Assembly (NCBI GenBank): GCA_965218075.1
Contig: CBDCJZ010000003.1
Location: forward strand, 1,922,001-1,986,000
Direction: 5' to 3'
Length of the DNA stretch: 64,000 nt
Source of the DNA: JANQHO01 sp965218075
GTDB lineage: Bacteria > Bacteroidota > Bacteroidia > Flavobacteriales > Schleiferiaceae
Part shown: one piece after another, positions 55,180 to 64,000 of the stretch
How positions within the stretch are numbered: position 1 is the first letter of the stretch
Layout of the letters: every line of letters starts with the position of its first letter
The notes under the pieces: model-generated
What the model was told of the DNA's origin: nothing
Databases searched by the model: none
Seen by the model: the letters and a program-made list of their open reading frames with translations, nothing else
Translations under genes and position numbers: made by a program

Positions 55180-56070
55180 ATGCAGCATTACTTTGTTTCA
55201 GCGATATTGTTAGTTTCTTTTTATTTACGAGCTCAGCGGGAAAGCTTGAGTAAAATAGAATTGGAACTACATAAAACAGGGCGCATAATATTAGAACATT
55301 ACGAGTATGCTAAGCGGGACTCTGCTAATCGACATTTCATCCAAAAGCTCCTTGAAGTGGTCTCAACTAAAGAGGGGTTTGATTATCCTTTTGCCTGTGT
55401 AGACAATATGCTCCGACTAGAAGATGAACAAGGCTCATTTCGCTTATTTACATGGCAAATTCCCGATACAACTTTCCGCTATATCAGGCATGGCCTAGTA
55501 GTGGTAAAAACCCGCAAAGAAATTAAAGTCAGCTATTTGCAAGACCAGATGCAAAGTATTGAAGAGCCTTGTTATCGCCAATTAAAACCAGAAAAATGGT
55601 ATGGAGCTTTGTACTATAAAATGATTCCGGTAAAAAAGGGCAGAACCCAATTGTACACTTTGCTAGGATATGCTCCAGGCAAAGAACTCAACCGTAAAGT
55701 AATAGATGTTATAGAGGTAAAGAATAATGGTAAAGTGCGTTTTGGGGCTAAAGTTTTCTATATTGACCAGCTTATGGATAAAACCATGCATAAGCCTCCC
55801 ATGCGTTTAATCTTGGCGTATGGCACCCAATACAGTGCATCAGTAAAGTGGAATGAAAAAAAGAGGATGATTATTATAGATCATCTTTCACCTCCTAACT
55901 CTAAGTTGAAAGGAGTATACCACATGTATGGCCCTGACTTTAGCTATGACGGCCTGAAATGGAAGGACGGATGGTGGTATCTTCACGAAAATATAAAATT
56001 CAATGCCAAGCAGGATATACCTTTTACACCACCTGATCGTCCGATTGATTTATCCCCTCTCAATAACTAA
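55180..56070 (+). CDS. Conserved exported hypothetical protein
   Basis: The 296-residue product has a short N-terminal hydrophobic signal (about 1-17) and a mixed alpha/beta mature part with FDYPFACVDNMLRLEDEQG, FRLFTWQIPD and a tail HLSPPNSKLKGVYHMYGPDF. I know similar proteins from other Bacteroidota only as hypothetical. It lies 42 bases after the ferredoxin on the same strand and may share its transcript. Confidence 0.7.
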   Translation: MQHYFVSAILLVSFYLRAQRESLSKIELELHKTGRIILEHYEYAKRDSANRHFIQKLLEVVSTKEGFDYPFACVDNMLRLEDEQGSFRLFTWQIPDTTFRYIRHGLVVVKTRKEIKVSYLQDQMQSIEEPCYRQLKPEKWYGALYYKMIPVKKGRTQLYTLLGYAPGKELNRKVIDVIEVKNNGKVRFGAKVFYIDQLMDKTMHKPPMRLILAYGTQYSASVKWNEKKRMIIIDHLSPPNSKLKGVYHMYGPDFSYDGLKWKDGWWYLHENIKFNAKQDIPFTPPDRPIDLSPLNN

Positions 56071-56342
56071 GAGCAAGCCTCCTAGATGTAAGCAGAGAAA
56101 ATAAGCTATTCTCTCTTAATAACGTTATAGCCCTATTTAGAATTAAGCTTGAGGTGTTAGGAAACCGGGGTTGAATACAACAACTGTAACCAACGTTATG
56201 TAACACTGTTGGAAAACCCTAGAAACAATCTCTTAAACTAGTTATGACCCAAGCTAAAAAGTAATTTTCTTTAATTTTGTGCTATGCGGCTTTTGGTAAT
56301 GGTCTAACTGGTGTTATTTATTTCTCATTCAATCTACATAAT

Positions 56343-57281
56343 ATGAATCTTTATCACTTCAACGACTTCGCCAAAAAGTGGTCAACAGTCAATGAACGGT
56401 GCTTTGAGGATGAAAAAGAAATACAGGAGATAGTAGAAAAGAACTTGGAAAGGTTTTTCGGATTGAAGCTCATAAAAAGTGAGTTTAAAATGCAAGCCTC
56501 TATTGGTGGTAAAGACGGAAGACCAGACAGCCTTTGCTTTGATGAGAGCAGAAACTCCTTTGTGTTAGTTGAGTACAAAAAAATTAATATCTATGAATCG
56601 AGTAATTGCGAGGATATGATGGCACAAGGTTTCACCTACCAAAATTTTTTTGAAAACTCAACAAATCAATCCAACTGCACAGATGCATATAATGAAAATA
56701 TCACCAATACCAAAGAAGCTCTACTTGCAAGGAAAGTTAAGTGGGATAATACCAGAGTGTTTTTTGTTTTCCCCTATTTCCCTAACCTAACAAAGAGTTT
56801 CCCTGTTGATGAAAAGAAGTTTCAATTTTGGGAAATAAAGCGATTTAGTAACGATGCAATTGTACTGAATCACTTAAACCCACTCAAAGAAAGTGTGAAA
56901 CAGGAAAAGCACTCAACACGCAAACAAAACAAAAATACAAAGGTTTCTTCTCCAATGAATAGGCATGAACCGACAGGGAATACAATCATTCCGCATAAGA
57001 CAAATGATGAAAATGCTTCCCCAAACAAAGGAGAAATTGAGTACACGGAAGAGTACCATTTAGAAAAGACAAAAAAAGGTGGTAGATACTCCTATTTTAA
57101 AAATATTTATTATGATATATTCAAGAAAAGGGTATTGGATTTTGGAAATGTAGTTGTAAAACCAAAAAAGACAGTAATTGGGTTTTGGGTAGAAAAAGGT
57201 GATAAATCCAAAATGTTTTTTATCATCTCGATCCAAAAGGATTCTCTCATAATGTTCATTAACCTAAAAAAGGCGAATTGA
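56343..57281 (+). CDS. Nuclease-like DUF5655 protein, upstream frame
   Basis: The first frame of a two-frame gene, starting at the ATG at 56343 (MNLYHFNDFAKKW), has an N-terminal restriction-endonuclease-like domain with GGKDGRPDSLCFDE and FVLVEYKK (about residues 55-78, D and ExK in place). A DUF5655-type C-terminal domain begins at SYFKNIYYDIFKKRV. The frame reaches TGA at 57279 inside that domain. The missing last strands are encoded in the overlapping -1 frame. An upstream extension to 56277 would need a TTG and is not favoured. Confidence 0.8.
   Translation: MNLYHFNDFAKKWSTVNERCFEDEKEIQEIVEKNLERFFGLKLIKSEFKMQASIGGKDGRPDSLCFDESRNSFVLVEYKKINIYESSNCEDMMAQGFTYQNFFENSTNQSNCTDAYNENITNTKEALLARKVKWDNTRVFFVFPYFPNLTKSFPVDEKKFQFWEIKRFSNDAIVLNHLNPLKESVKQEKHSTRKQNKNTKVSSPMNRHEPTGNTIIPHKTNDENASPNKGEIEYTEEYHLEKTKKGGRYSYFKNIYYDIFKKRVLDFGNVVVKPKKTVIGFWVEKGDKSKMFFIISIQKDSLIMFINLKKAN
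57266..57272 (+). other. A_AAA_AAG slippery heptamer
   Basis: In the 0 frame the codons are CTA AAA AAG GCG. The heptamer A-AAA-AAG is the classical bacterial -1 frameshift signal. A -1 slip gives GGC GAA TTG AAA GAT CCG and enters the downstream frame in register. No strong downstream stem was evident by eye. Confidence 0.6.
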
Positions 57282-57499
57282 AAGATCCGAGAGGCCTTTG
57301 TGAAGACGTAAGTGAATTGGGGCATTGGGGAGGGGGAAGCGATTATCGAATTAAAATATATACATGGAGTGGATACGGTGGAAATCCTTTTATAAATATG
57401 CATATCATTAATCCGAGCGGGAGGAAAACTGAGGCAACCCCTGATTACATAATCGGCCTAATAGAGCAATCTTACAATTACAATAAGCGAAAGCTCTGA
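57278..57499 (+). CDS. DUF5655 C-terminal end, -1 frame
   Basis: This frame supplies the conserved end of the DUF5655 domain (ELKDPRGLCEDVSELGHWGG, DYIIGLIEQSYN), joined to the upstream frame by a -1 shift. An extra segment of about 27 residues (SGYGGNPFINMHIINPSGRK onward) lies between the last strands. It is unlikely to be translated alone. It is either reached by programmed frameshifting or is the broken end of a gene that lost one A. Confidence 0.7.
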   Translation: MKDPRGLCEDVSELGHWGGGSDYRIKIYTWSGYGGNPFINMHIINPSGRKTEATPDYIIGLIEQSYNYNKRKL

Positions 57500-57513
57500 G
57501 GAGCTATCTAGCT

Positions 57514-60500
57514 TTATTTTTTAAGCTCTTTTTCTTTTCTATCTTTTTTAATTTTCAATAGTCTCGGGAAAAAGTCATTCCAGGAATTAAAGCCAAGGCG
57601 ATAAAACATCCCTATTCCTTGTTGATTTTGCCTACTGAGAGAATATTGATCTTGTACTGTTTGATTGAAAACTGTTGTACGAAAACGCCCGTCTTCAGTA
57701 ATGTTGTATTCGACTTCAAAATAGCCTGCCAAGCCATTTTTATTTTCTCCTAGGGGTACATCTACACTGCCGTTAATAGTTACGCGATTATTGAAAAATC
57801 GTTTGGAAACTCCTACTTCTACTTCTTCTTTTTGGGAGGTGGTTAGCTCTGAGGGATTAGTTTTGGCAGAACTTCCCTGATAATTTAGTGTAACATTATA
57901 ATCTCCTGTTAGCTGATTTATCCAAGCTTCAGCTTGATTGGCCAGTAAGTCCCATTCATTTACTCCCAAATCAGCTGTACTGAAAAAGTCGTGTTCAGGA
58001 GCAAAAGAATTTCTAGCCAGCAACGAAAAAACTTGGTGATTGATATCTTGCTGGTCGGCTAACCGATTACTTATAGTAGATTCAACATTGGGGCTAAGTC
58101 TTGGGGTTTTGATGTGAAAACTGATTTCTGGGTCAGAAAGAGGGCCTTTAAGATTTAAGTAAACTTCTACCAAGGTATTACTACCTGTATATTCTGGCAC
58201 AATAACTCCTGGGTCAGTTTTGGTGGTGTAGAGGGCTTGCAGATTCAAATTAGCATTAAGCGGATCGCCAGTCCATTTTACAGTTCCTCCCCTTAATACC
58301 TTAAATTTTTTGTTAAATAATCCTTCCAAATTAAACAGATACTCTCCCTCCGCAACCGTGTAAGTACCAAACAGTTCCATATTGCTATAAGGATCAATAT
58401 TCAGCTTAATGTTACCATCCCCTTTGGCAGATAAGCGATTACCGGTTCGTTCATCTAAAATGATATTTACTTTGGAATTCTGATTAACATCAATATTAAA
58501 ATTCAGACTAATTCCTTTGTCTACATTTAGCTTGTTAGTATGGGCTAATTGGAGAGTATCTTGTGCATCAGGCCTTAAAAAGTTTACAAATTGTGATTTT
58601 TCTACCTCCCTGGCACCTCCTATTGGGATGTTAAACTGAGTTTTTTTTTCGGTGGATATTACAGAACTAATCCTCAATTCTCTAGGTAATCCCTCGATTT
58701 TTACTGTCCCGCTAACGAATGCTGTACCGTAATAAGCATTAACTGTTGAGGAATTAGTACTTAAAGCTAGTAATTCATCGGCTTCTACTTTGAGATCAAA
58801 ATTTACATTTTTAAAATTATTGTGGGTGATCCTTCCACTTAAAATTCCTTCCGTTCCATATTGGGAATCTCTCAATTTTAATTTAGGAAATTTGATTTCG
58901 TTCTCTGATATTTCCACATAAGAGGAGTCCGTAAGATTATAATCTGTTTGAAGAAAAGACACCGTGAAAGCCACCTTGGGTAAGGTAAGTATGCCTGTAA
59001 CTTTGGGATTATGAGTACTTCCTGTTACATATACATCTCCAGTTAAAAACCCACGAAGATTTTCTGCTATTCCAGTCAATAAAGGGTTTAAAGCTGTTAG
59101 GCGAAAATGGTTGAAATTAGCGTCAAAACGGATACTTCCCAATGAATCTGGGTGGTAAAACCCGCTAATAGACATGGTTTTCAGATTTCCCAGGCTCATA
59201 TCCACAGCTATTTTTATACTGTCATTTTTTGAATCCCAACCACTTGTAATCCACAAATCTCCTAGATGGGTATCATTCATTATCATGCTATCCACTTTCA
59301 GATCTACTGCAAAACGCGGGCTCGCTATTAACTGGCTCAGAATAACATCTCCGTAAAGCTCACCATCAAAGCTCACCCCGGGAGTTGTTACAAAATAGTT
59401 GATTAGATCGATACCAAAACCGGTGATATTTAACCTGAGAATTTCGTTTGGATTATCAGAAATATTTCCACTAATAGCCACTTCACTAGCCTGATTGGGA
59501 TTAGTAATAAGCAGATTCTCAATATGAATTCCCCCGGTATCAACTCTCAGGACATTTCCTTTAGTGACAATAAAATTTTCCTGGCCAATATTAAATCTGG
59601 ATTCATCGACACTCAATAAAAGGCTTGAATCATCTTCCTGTATAGCAAAACCATTAAGATGAGCCTTACTATCAATGCTGTCTCTCAAAGTCCATCCCAA
59701 GATATAAAATAGGGTATCTCTATGATAAAAGTTTTCCAAGCTTATGGAATCTATCTTAAAACCACCGGGCAATTGGAGTTCCTCTATATTAAAAGCTAAT
59801 TGAGATTTCTGTTGCTTTCCTCGATAAGAGAGATCGATATTTCTAATGAAATACTTATCGTAGAGAATGCCTTTTGAAGAAATATCCATAACTAAGCTTT
59901 GACTTTCGGTGTCGTATTTTCCTGATATTTTCGACCCAGGCTCTATATCTAGCTGAGGAATAAATATTTCTGACAATACAAGGGTGTTCTTAACGGTAAA
60001 GTCAAAGGAAAAGCGCTGCTTAAGAAATGGTTTAACCGGTTTAGAAAATTTGACATATTTAGTTGCATGATACTTAAACGTATTGGCTAGTCCAGTCAAA
60101 GTGTAATTTCCTTCTAACTTACCATCGACAATATTGGACGCTACAGTAATGATATGGTTAGAATCCATTCCATCATAAGTTAGCAGAATATCTTCAAAGA
60201 AATAGTAGTTCCGTGAGTTCTCATAAGTACTAGCTGTAGCCTTTATGGTTCCAGCCCACTCATCATAATTGATAGTCTTGGAGTGAATATCCAGCTTTGA
60301 AGAGATACGAGAAATTGTATCATCGGATAAATTAAGAGCGTGTAAATTTGCTGACTTGATAAGTGCTACAAAATCATATGCCGAAGTATCGCCACCGAAG
60401 CCTGCTTGACCTTTAAAATCGAGTTTCAGATTGGGGTCATTAATCGATAGATTCCCTTTAAAAAGAGCTTCTTTTACGTAGCTGTCTATGTTAATAGCTG

Positions 60501-61842
60501 AATAATCATACTCATTAAATTGCAGTAAAGAAATTCTTGCCTCTAGCTCAGAATTCATTGACTGTAGATAAAAGCCCATCCCGTCGACCTTAAAAGAACC
60601 ACTGATTACCCCCAGAGAAGCATTATTTATCAATGAACCTAAATCCACTTTTTGCAATTCCAGATATCCTTTGTAAAGGACATTTTGTGGATTTTTTAAA
60701 TTATCTACACTCCAATCAACTAACAGATTACCCGCTTGAGTGTGTATCTCGCCATTTGCATTAAACTTATTTAGATGACCTTTAAAATTTCCTTTAAAAT
60801 TTATTTCGCCAATAGTATTTACTATTTCCGGTAAAGTACTGTCTGTAAAAAGACTGTAAAACCACTGAACATCTTCAGCTACAGTAGAAAATGAAAGGTC
60901 TTCAGAGTTCATAAACATGCTGTCTTGTTCGGCCGGGTTCTGCAGTAAAAAAGCTCCCTCTAGTTCGGTATTAGTGCCTATTTTTAATTTCAGTCCTTCT
61001 ATATTCAAATGATTTACCGGTCCTACAAAACGGCCTTTAAGCCGAATTGAGCCAAAATTGGGGCATCGGGAAGCAAAAACCTGTATATCTTCTGCCGAAA
61101 TTGAACTTTCATCTATTTCTGCTACTAGAGTTACCTCCTGTAAAAAATTTGAAAAAGCTTTTCCAGTTTGATATTCCATTTTAAAATCTCCTCTTATGAA
61201 TGTCTTTTCTGTTTCCAGCCATAGATCACGAATTGAGAGGTGATCTTTTTGACAAGCAAGCTCTCCTTTTAACTGTTTTACTTTTAAAGAATAGAGATCG
61301 TGAAAAACAAGTGAATTAATATTTACCTTAAAGTGGTCTCCCTGGAAGTATAGCTCATCGAGATCTAATTGTAAACCTTTTAAGAAATAGGCATCACAAC
61401 TTTCACAATTAAAATCTTGATAGTGAAATACCCCTTCGGACATTTTGATATTGTCTACCTTCAAGCCAAATCGGGGTCTTGAGTTTTTGGTATCAGCTGA
61501 GGAAATTTTCTTTAAGAACCTTTTGAAATTATATTCCTCAGAACCTTTATATTTGTGCCAGTTAAGCTGGGGCTTATTAACTTCAATCCTTCCACTAGCC
61601 AAGATATTGGTAATATTGTTAAAGCTCGTAAAATAAAAGTTTAACTCTTCTGCATAAATCATGATATCATGGGTTTCGTCTGGTATATAGACCTTATTGA
61701 GCTTTAACTGATTGGGAAATATGTAACGAAAGGTTTCGAGGGTTAGTTCTTCATTATACTGCTTGTTGAACCAGGTGGCAACTCTTTTCGCCACATATGT
61801 TTGTATTACAGGAAAACTAAATACAATAGCCAATAGGGTCAA
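57514..61842 (-). CDS. tamB: Translocation and assembly module protein TamB
   Basis: This protein of at least 1442 residues has an N-terminal membrane anchor, AsmA-like beginning (FPVIQTYVAKRVATWFNKQYNEELTLETF), a very long repetitive beta-strand body and the C-terminal TamB (DUF490) domain (about 1050-1440, GGTVKWTGDPLNANLNLQALY, VEVGVSKRFFNNRVTINGSV). It spans the periplasm and helps lipid transport or outer-membrane protein assembly. The TTG at 61842 falls inside the membrane helix. The frame is open back to a TGA near 61909 without ATG or GTG, so the true start is probably a rare codon such as ATT a little upstream. Confidence 0.9.
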   Translation of the reverse strand: MTLLAIVFSFPVIQTYVAKRVATWFNKQYNEELTLETFRYIFPNQLKLNKVYIPDETHDIMIYAEELNFYFTSFNNITNILASGRIEVNKPQLNWHKYKGSEEYNFKRFLKKISSADTKNSRPRFGLKVDNIKMSEGVFHYQDFNCESCDAYFLKGLQLDLDELYFQGDHFKVNINSLVFHDLYSLKVKQLKGELACQKDHLSIRDLWLETEKTFIRGDFKMEYQTGKAFSNFLQEVTLVAEIDESSISAEDIQVFASRCPNFGSIRLKGRFVGPVNHLNIEGLKLKIGTNTELEGAFLLQNPAEQDSMFMNSEDLSFSTVAEDVQWFYSLFTDSTLPEIVNTIGEINFKGNFKGHLNKFNANGEIHTQAGNLLVDWSVDNLKNPQNVLYKGYLELQKVDLGSLINNASLGVISGSFKVDGMGFYLQSMNSELEARISLLQFNEYDYSAINIDSYVKEALFKGNLSINDPNLKLDFKGQAGFGGDTSAYDFVALIKSANLHALNLSDDTISRISSKLDIHSKTINYDEWAGTIKATASTYENSRNYYFFEDILLTYDGMDSNHIITVASNIVDGKLEGNYTLTGLANTFKYHATKYVKFSKPVKPFLKQRFSFDFTVKNTLVLSEIFIPQLDIEPGSKISGKYDTESQSLVMDISSKGILYDKYFIRNIDLSYRGKQQKSQLAFNIEELQLPGGFKIDSISLENFYHRDTLFYILGWTLRDSIDSKAHLNGFAIQEDDSSLLLSVDESRFNIGQENFIVTKGNVLRVDTGGIHIENLLITNPNQASEVAISGNISDNPNEILRLNITGFGIDLINYFVTTPGVSFDGELYGDVILSQLIASPRFAVDLKVDSMIMNDTHLGDLWITSGWDSKNDSIKIAVDMSLGNLKTMSISGFYHPDSLGSIRFDANFNHFRLTALNPLLTGIAENLRGFLTGDVYVTGSTHNPKVTGILTLPKVAFTVSFLQTDYNLTDSSYVEISENEIKFPKLKLRDSQYGTEGILSGRITHNNFKNVNFDLKVEADELLALSTNSSTVNAYYGTAFVSGTVKIEGLPRELRISSVISTEKKTQFNIPIGGAREVEKSQFVNFLRPDAQDTLQLAHTNKLNVDKGISLNFNIDVNQNSKVNIILDERTGNRLSAKGDGNIKLNIDPYSNMELFGTYTVAEGEYLFNLEGLFNKKFKVLRGGTVKWTGDPLNANLNLQALYTTKTDPGVIVPEYTGSNTLVEVYLNLKGPLSDPEISFHIKTPRLSPNVESTISNRLADQQDINHQVFSLLARNSFAPEHDFFSTADLGVNEWDLLANQAEAWINQLTGDYNVTLNYQGSSAKTNPSELTTSQKEEVEVGVSKRFFNNRVTINGSVDVPLGENKNGLAGYFEVEYNITEDGRFRTTVFNQTVQDQYSLSRQNQQGIGMFYRLGFNSWNDFFPRLLKIKKDRKEKELKK

Positions 61843-61911
61843 AAAGCCTATAATTCCCGCTATAAACCAGAGTAATATTTTTAATAATCTTCTAATTAGT
61901 ACTTTTACTCA

Positions 61912-62925
61912 GTGGATAAATTTATACTTGGTATAGAATCCAGTTGCGATGATACTTCAGTCGGAATAGTTTGCAACAAACAAGTTCTGGCAAATGTAAC
62001 TGCAAATCAGGAAATCCATTTTCAATATGGTGGTGTAGTTCCGGAATTGGCTTCTCGTGCTCATCAACAAAATATTATACCCGTAGTTGATACGGCTTTT
62101 AAAAAAGCAAAAATTAAGTCTCGCGATTTAGATGCAATTGCTTTTACCTCGGGACCTGGCTTATTGGGCTCATTATTAGTAGGTACTTCTTTTGCCAAAT
62201 CCATGGCATTAGCTCTAGATATTCCACTTATAAGTGTTAATCATATGCAGGCCCATATACTGGCTCATTTTGTTGAAAAAGAGGGAATGCAACCCCCGGA
62301 TTTCCCCTTTTTATGTTTGACTGTTAGCGGAGGGCATACTCAAATTGTTCTCGTTAAATCTCATCTTAGTTATGAAGTGTTAGGTCAAACATTGGATGAT
62401 GCGGCTGGTGAGGCTTTTGATAAAGCTGCCAAGCTTATGGGATTGTCTTACCCCGGCGGACCACTTATAGATCAATATGCAAGTAAGGGAGACTCACAAC
62501 GCTTTGAATTTTCCAAGCCTCAAATACCAGCTTACGATTATAGCTTTAGTGGATTAAAAACCAGTATATTATACTTTATACGAAAGAAAGTACGGAACAA
62601 TCCTGATTTTATAAAGGAGAACTTGGAAGATCTTTCTGCTAGTATCCAGACTATTATTATAAGTATTTTATTTGAGAAGCTGGAAAAAGCAGCTTCTAGT
62701 CTTAACATCGAGCAAATTGCTATGGCAGGTGGCGTTTCGGCCAACTCTTTGTTGAGATCTGAACTCAAAAAGAGGGAATTAACACTGGGCTGGAAAACTT
62801 ATCTCCTTGATTTTGAATATTGTACCGATAATGGTGCCATGATAGCCATTACGGGGTATTATAAATTGTTGAAAAGAGATTTTTCTGATATATCAACTAC
62901 TGCTATTCCTCGGATGAAGTTATAG
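61912..62925 (+). CDS. tsaD: tRNA N6-adenosine threonylcarbamoyltransferase TsaD
   Basis: The 337-residue enzyme puts threonylcarbamoyl on A37 of ANN-decoding tRNAs, with TsaB, TsaE and TsaC. Signature regions are ILGIESSCDDTSVGIV at the start, VNHMQAHILAH with metal ligands His111 and His115, LTVSGGHTQIVLV and AGGVSANSLLR. The start is GTG at 61912. It diverges from tamB with about 70 bases or less between starts, a common Bacteroidota arrangement. The stop is TAG. Confidence 0.96.
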   Translation: MDKFILGIESSCDDTSVGIVCNKQVLANVTANQEIHFQYGGVVPELASRAHQQNIIPVVDTAFKKAKIKSRDLDAIAFTSGPGLLGSLLVGTSFAKSMALALDIPLISVNHMQAHILAHFVEKEGMQPPDFPFLCLTVSGGHTQIVLVKSHLSYEVLGQTLDDAAGEAFDKAAKLMGLSYPGGPLIDQYASKGDSQRFEFSKPQIPAYDYSFSGLKTSILYFIRKKVRNNPDFIKENLEDLSASIQTIIISILFEKLEKAASSLNIEQIAMAGGVSANSLLRSELKKRELTLGWKTYLLDFEYCTDNGAMIAITGYYKLLKRDFSDISTTAIPRMKL

Positions 62926-63011
62926 TATCATTACTTATTTTGAAACCATAGACAGCTTACTTTATTAGGTGGATTTTTTAGTAAGAAAGAAAAACTCAGA
63001 AAAACAACCCG

Positions 63012-63066
63012 TTGCCAAGACAAGCAACTAATAATAATAACCTAATAGATAAACTTGTCTTGACAA
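63012..63066. terminator. Inverted repeat between convergent tsaD and hsp20
   Basis: TTGCCAAGACAAG (63012-63024) pairs with CTTGTCTTGACAA (63054-63066) with one mismatch across a 29-base loop. The site between two convergent genes would suit a terminator, but the loop is long and a U-run is not clear. Confidence 0.35.
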
Positions 63067-63094
63067 GGAATTACTCGTTTTTAACGTTTTTCAA

Positions 63095-63541
63095 TTAAGC
63101 AATTTCAATCATGCGAGATGATTGAGGTCTGTGCTCTTCTTTTTTAGGTAAACTCAAAGTCAGAATACCATCTTTGTAGGAGGCTTTTATTTTATCCTCA
63201 TCGATTTTTCCTTCCGGAAATTGAAAAGAACGGCTAAAACTGGAATAACTAAATTCTCTGCGAATATAGTTATCTTCTTTTATTTTATCCTCTTTTTTAT
63301 TTTCAGAAGAGATGGTTAAAACATTGTTGTCCAGCTTTATAGAAAAGTCGTCTTTCTTCATCCCTGAAACGGCCAATTCAATGCTAAACTCATCGTCATT
63401 CTCAACGACATTACTAGCGGGAATATCGCAGTTTCTCTCAAAACGACTTACAGGTGAATTGAAAAAATCATCGTTAAAAAAATGATCTACCAGATTGCTG
63501 TAAGAAGGAGTCAAGCTGCTATTTCTTTTTATCAGTTTCAT
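63095..63541 (-). CDS. Hsp20 small heat-shock protein
   Basis: This 148-residue holdase chaperone has an alpha-crystallin domain (about 38-130): IPASNVVENDDEFSIELAVSG, LDNNVLTISSE, and FSRSFQFPEGKIDEDKIKAS with YKDGILTLSLPKKE. The C-terminal IEIA tail is the I-x-I-type anchor for oligomers. It is cytoplasmic and monocistronic. Confidence 0.95.
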   Translation of the reverse strand: MKLIKRNSSLTPSYSNLVDHFFNDDFFNSPVSRFERNCDIPASNVVENDDEFSIELAVSGMKKDDFSIKLDNNVLTISSENKKEDKIKEDNYIRREFSYSSFSRSFQFPEGKIDEDKIKASYKDGILTLSLPKKEEHRPQSSRMIEIA

Positions 63542-63716
63542 AATTATTTGGTTTTAGTTACATCTCAACTTTAATCAAATAAAATACCATCCTTACAAAC
63601 ATTATATTTCAATGACTATGTGTCATATTTATTAAAATAAAGAGACAAAAAGTCAGTATAGTACTCTGAGGAATAATTCAGTAGTTTTGAATCTTTTAAA
63701 AATACTCGCTCCCATT

Positions 63717-64000
63717 ATGAATAAATGGTTATTTCTGTCTTTTATTTATATTATAAGTGCTTGTAAAACAGTGCCTTTAACAGGAAGGAAACAAATAAGC
63801 TTGATTCCATCCAATCAAATTAATTCCATGAGTTATAATGGTTATAATCAGGTATTGAAGGATTCCAAGCTAAGCCCAAATAAGGAATGGAATGATTGGG
63901 TGAAAAGTGTGGGAAATGATATTAAAAACGGGGTAGAAGAGTATATGCGTAAGGAGAAAAGCATGAAACTGCTAGAGAATTATAAGTGGGAATTCAACTT
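63717..64000 (+). CDS. M48-family metallopeptidase lipoprotein, N-terminal part
   Basis: The gene runs from ATG at 63717 off the window edge. It has a lipoprotein signal with lipobox IISAC (Cys16), followed by TVPLTGRKQISLIPSNQIN and SMSYNGYNQVLKDSKL. This start is typical of YcaL/LoiP-like M48 peptidases. The HExxH site lies beyond the window. It would act at the inner face of the outer membrane in protein quality control. Confidence 0.82.
   Translation, partial: MNKWLFLSFIYIISACKTVPLTGRKQISLIPSNQINSMSYNGYNQVLKDSKLSPNKEWNDWVKSVGNDIKNGVEEYMRKEKSMKLLENYKWEFN

Noticed and set aside
1..64000. CRISPR array
   Set aside because: No regularly spaced direct repeats of CRISPR length and no cas genes were seen.

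Overview
The window comes from an AT-rich member of the Bacteroidota. The evidence is a HmuY-type hemophore and other secreted proteins ending in type IX secretion (T9SS) C-terminal sorting domains, a SusC/TonB-type receptor, a complete moxR-batA-E aerotolerance operon, TAnnTTTG-type promoters, a divergent tamB/tsaD pair, and a GWxTD-domain protein. I cannot place it more precisely than the phylum. TAG is a normal stop codon here (xerD, tsaD and others end in it).

Layout. 1-5870 (minus strand) is a heme-acquisition locus. In transcription order it has a T9SS-exported HmuY-like hemophore, a lipoprotein version of a CbiX/CbiK tetrapyrrole chelatase, a membrane FMN/4Fe-4S NosR-like electron-transfer protein, a decayed M28 peptidase and the start of a TonB-dependent receptor. 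A LuxR-type regulator (5947-6594) lies just upstream. Both it and the hemophore gene carry a Fur/PerR-like 7-1-7 operator next to a Bacteroidota-type promoter. 6864-17669 is an accessory island between tRNA-Pro and tRNA-Ser. Its core is a restriction/defence cassette: MORC ATPase, Z1 helicase and PD-(D/E)XK protein on the plus strand, converging on Dcm and Vsr on the minus strand. Each half is headed by a broken ParB-like gene, and the two ParB-like copies form inverted arms around the cassette.

17.7-34 kb is mostly core: GWxTD protein, lipid A-type acyltransferase, glycosyltransferase, aroQ, xerD, and the bat operon (33-26 kb, minus strand). It is interrupted by a 0.34 kb duplication around an insert, an AT-rich methyltransferase gene and a relic of hsdR. 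34.2-36.2 kb is a dead type II restriction-modification operon that still has one intact 52-codon reading frame at its head. 36.3-47.8 kb carries housekeeping genes (nbaC, mazG, def, ruvX, dapD, a cysteine desulfurase, glmM) plus a cluster of perfect hairpins near 39.9 kb. 48-54.7 kb holds T9SS cargo genes, two of them broken, a PASTA protein and a wrecked luxC-type acyl-CoA reductase beside its usual intact ferredoxin. 56.3-57.5 kb is a nuclease-like DUF5655 gene split by a shift lying exactly on an A_AAA_AAG slippery heptamer. tamB, tsaD, hsp20 and the start of an M48 peptidase end the window.

The most promising systems are the heme locus, which reads as a self-contained extracytoplasmic capture, reduce and de-metallate pathway with its own regulator, and the inverted-arm MORC/Z1/Dcm/Vsr cassette. 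Pseudogenes are unusually dense. They cluster in dispensable functions while neighbouring essential genes are intact, which suggests real erosion, although indel errors in the assembly cannot be excluded from sequence alone. All identifications are by eye from motifs; no database search was run.
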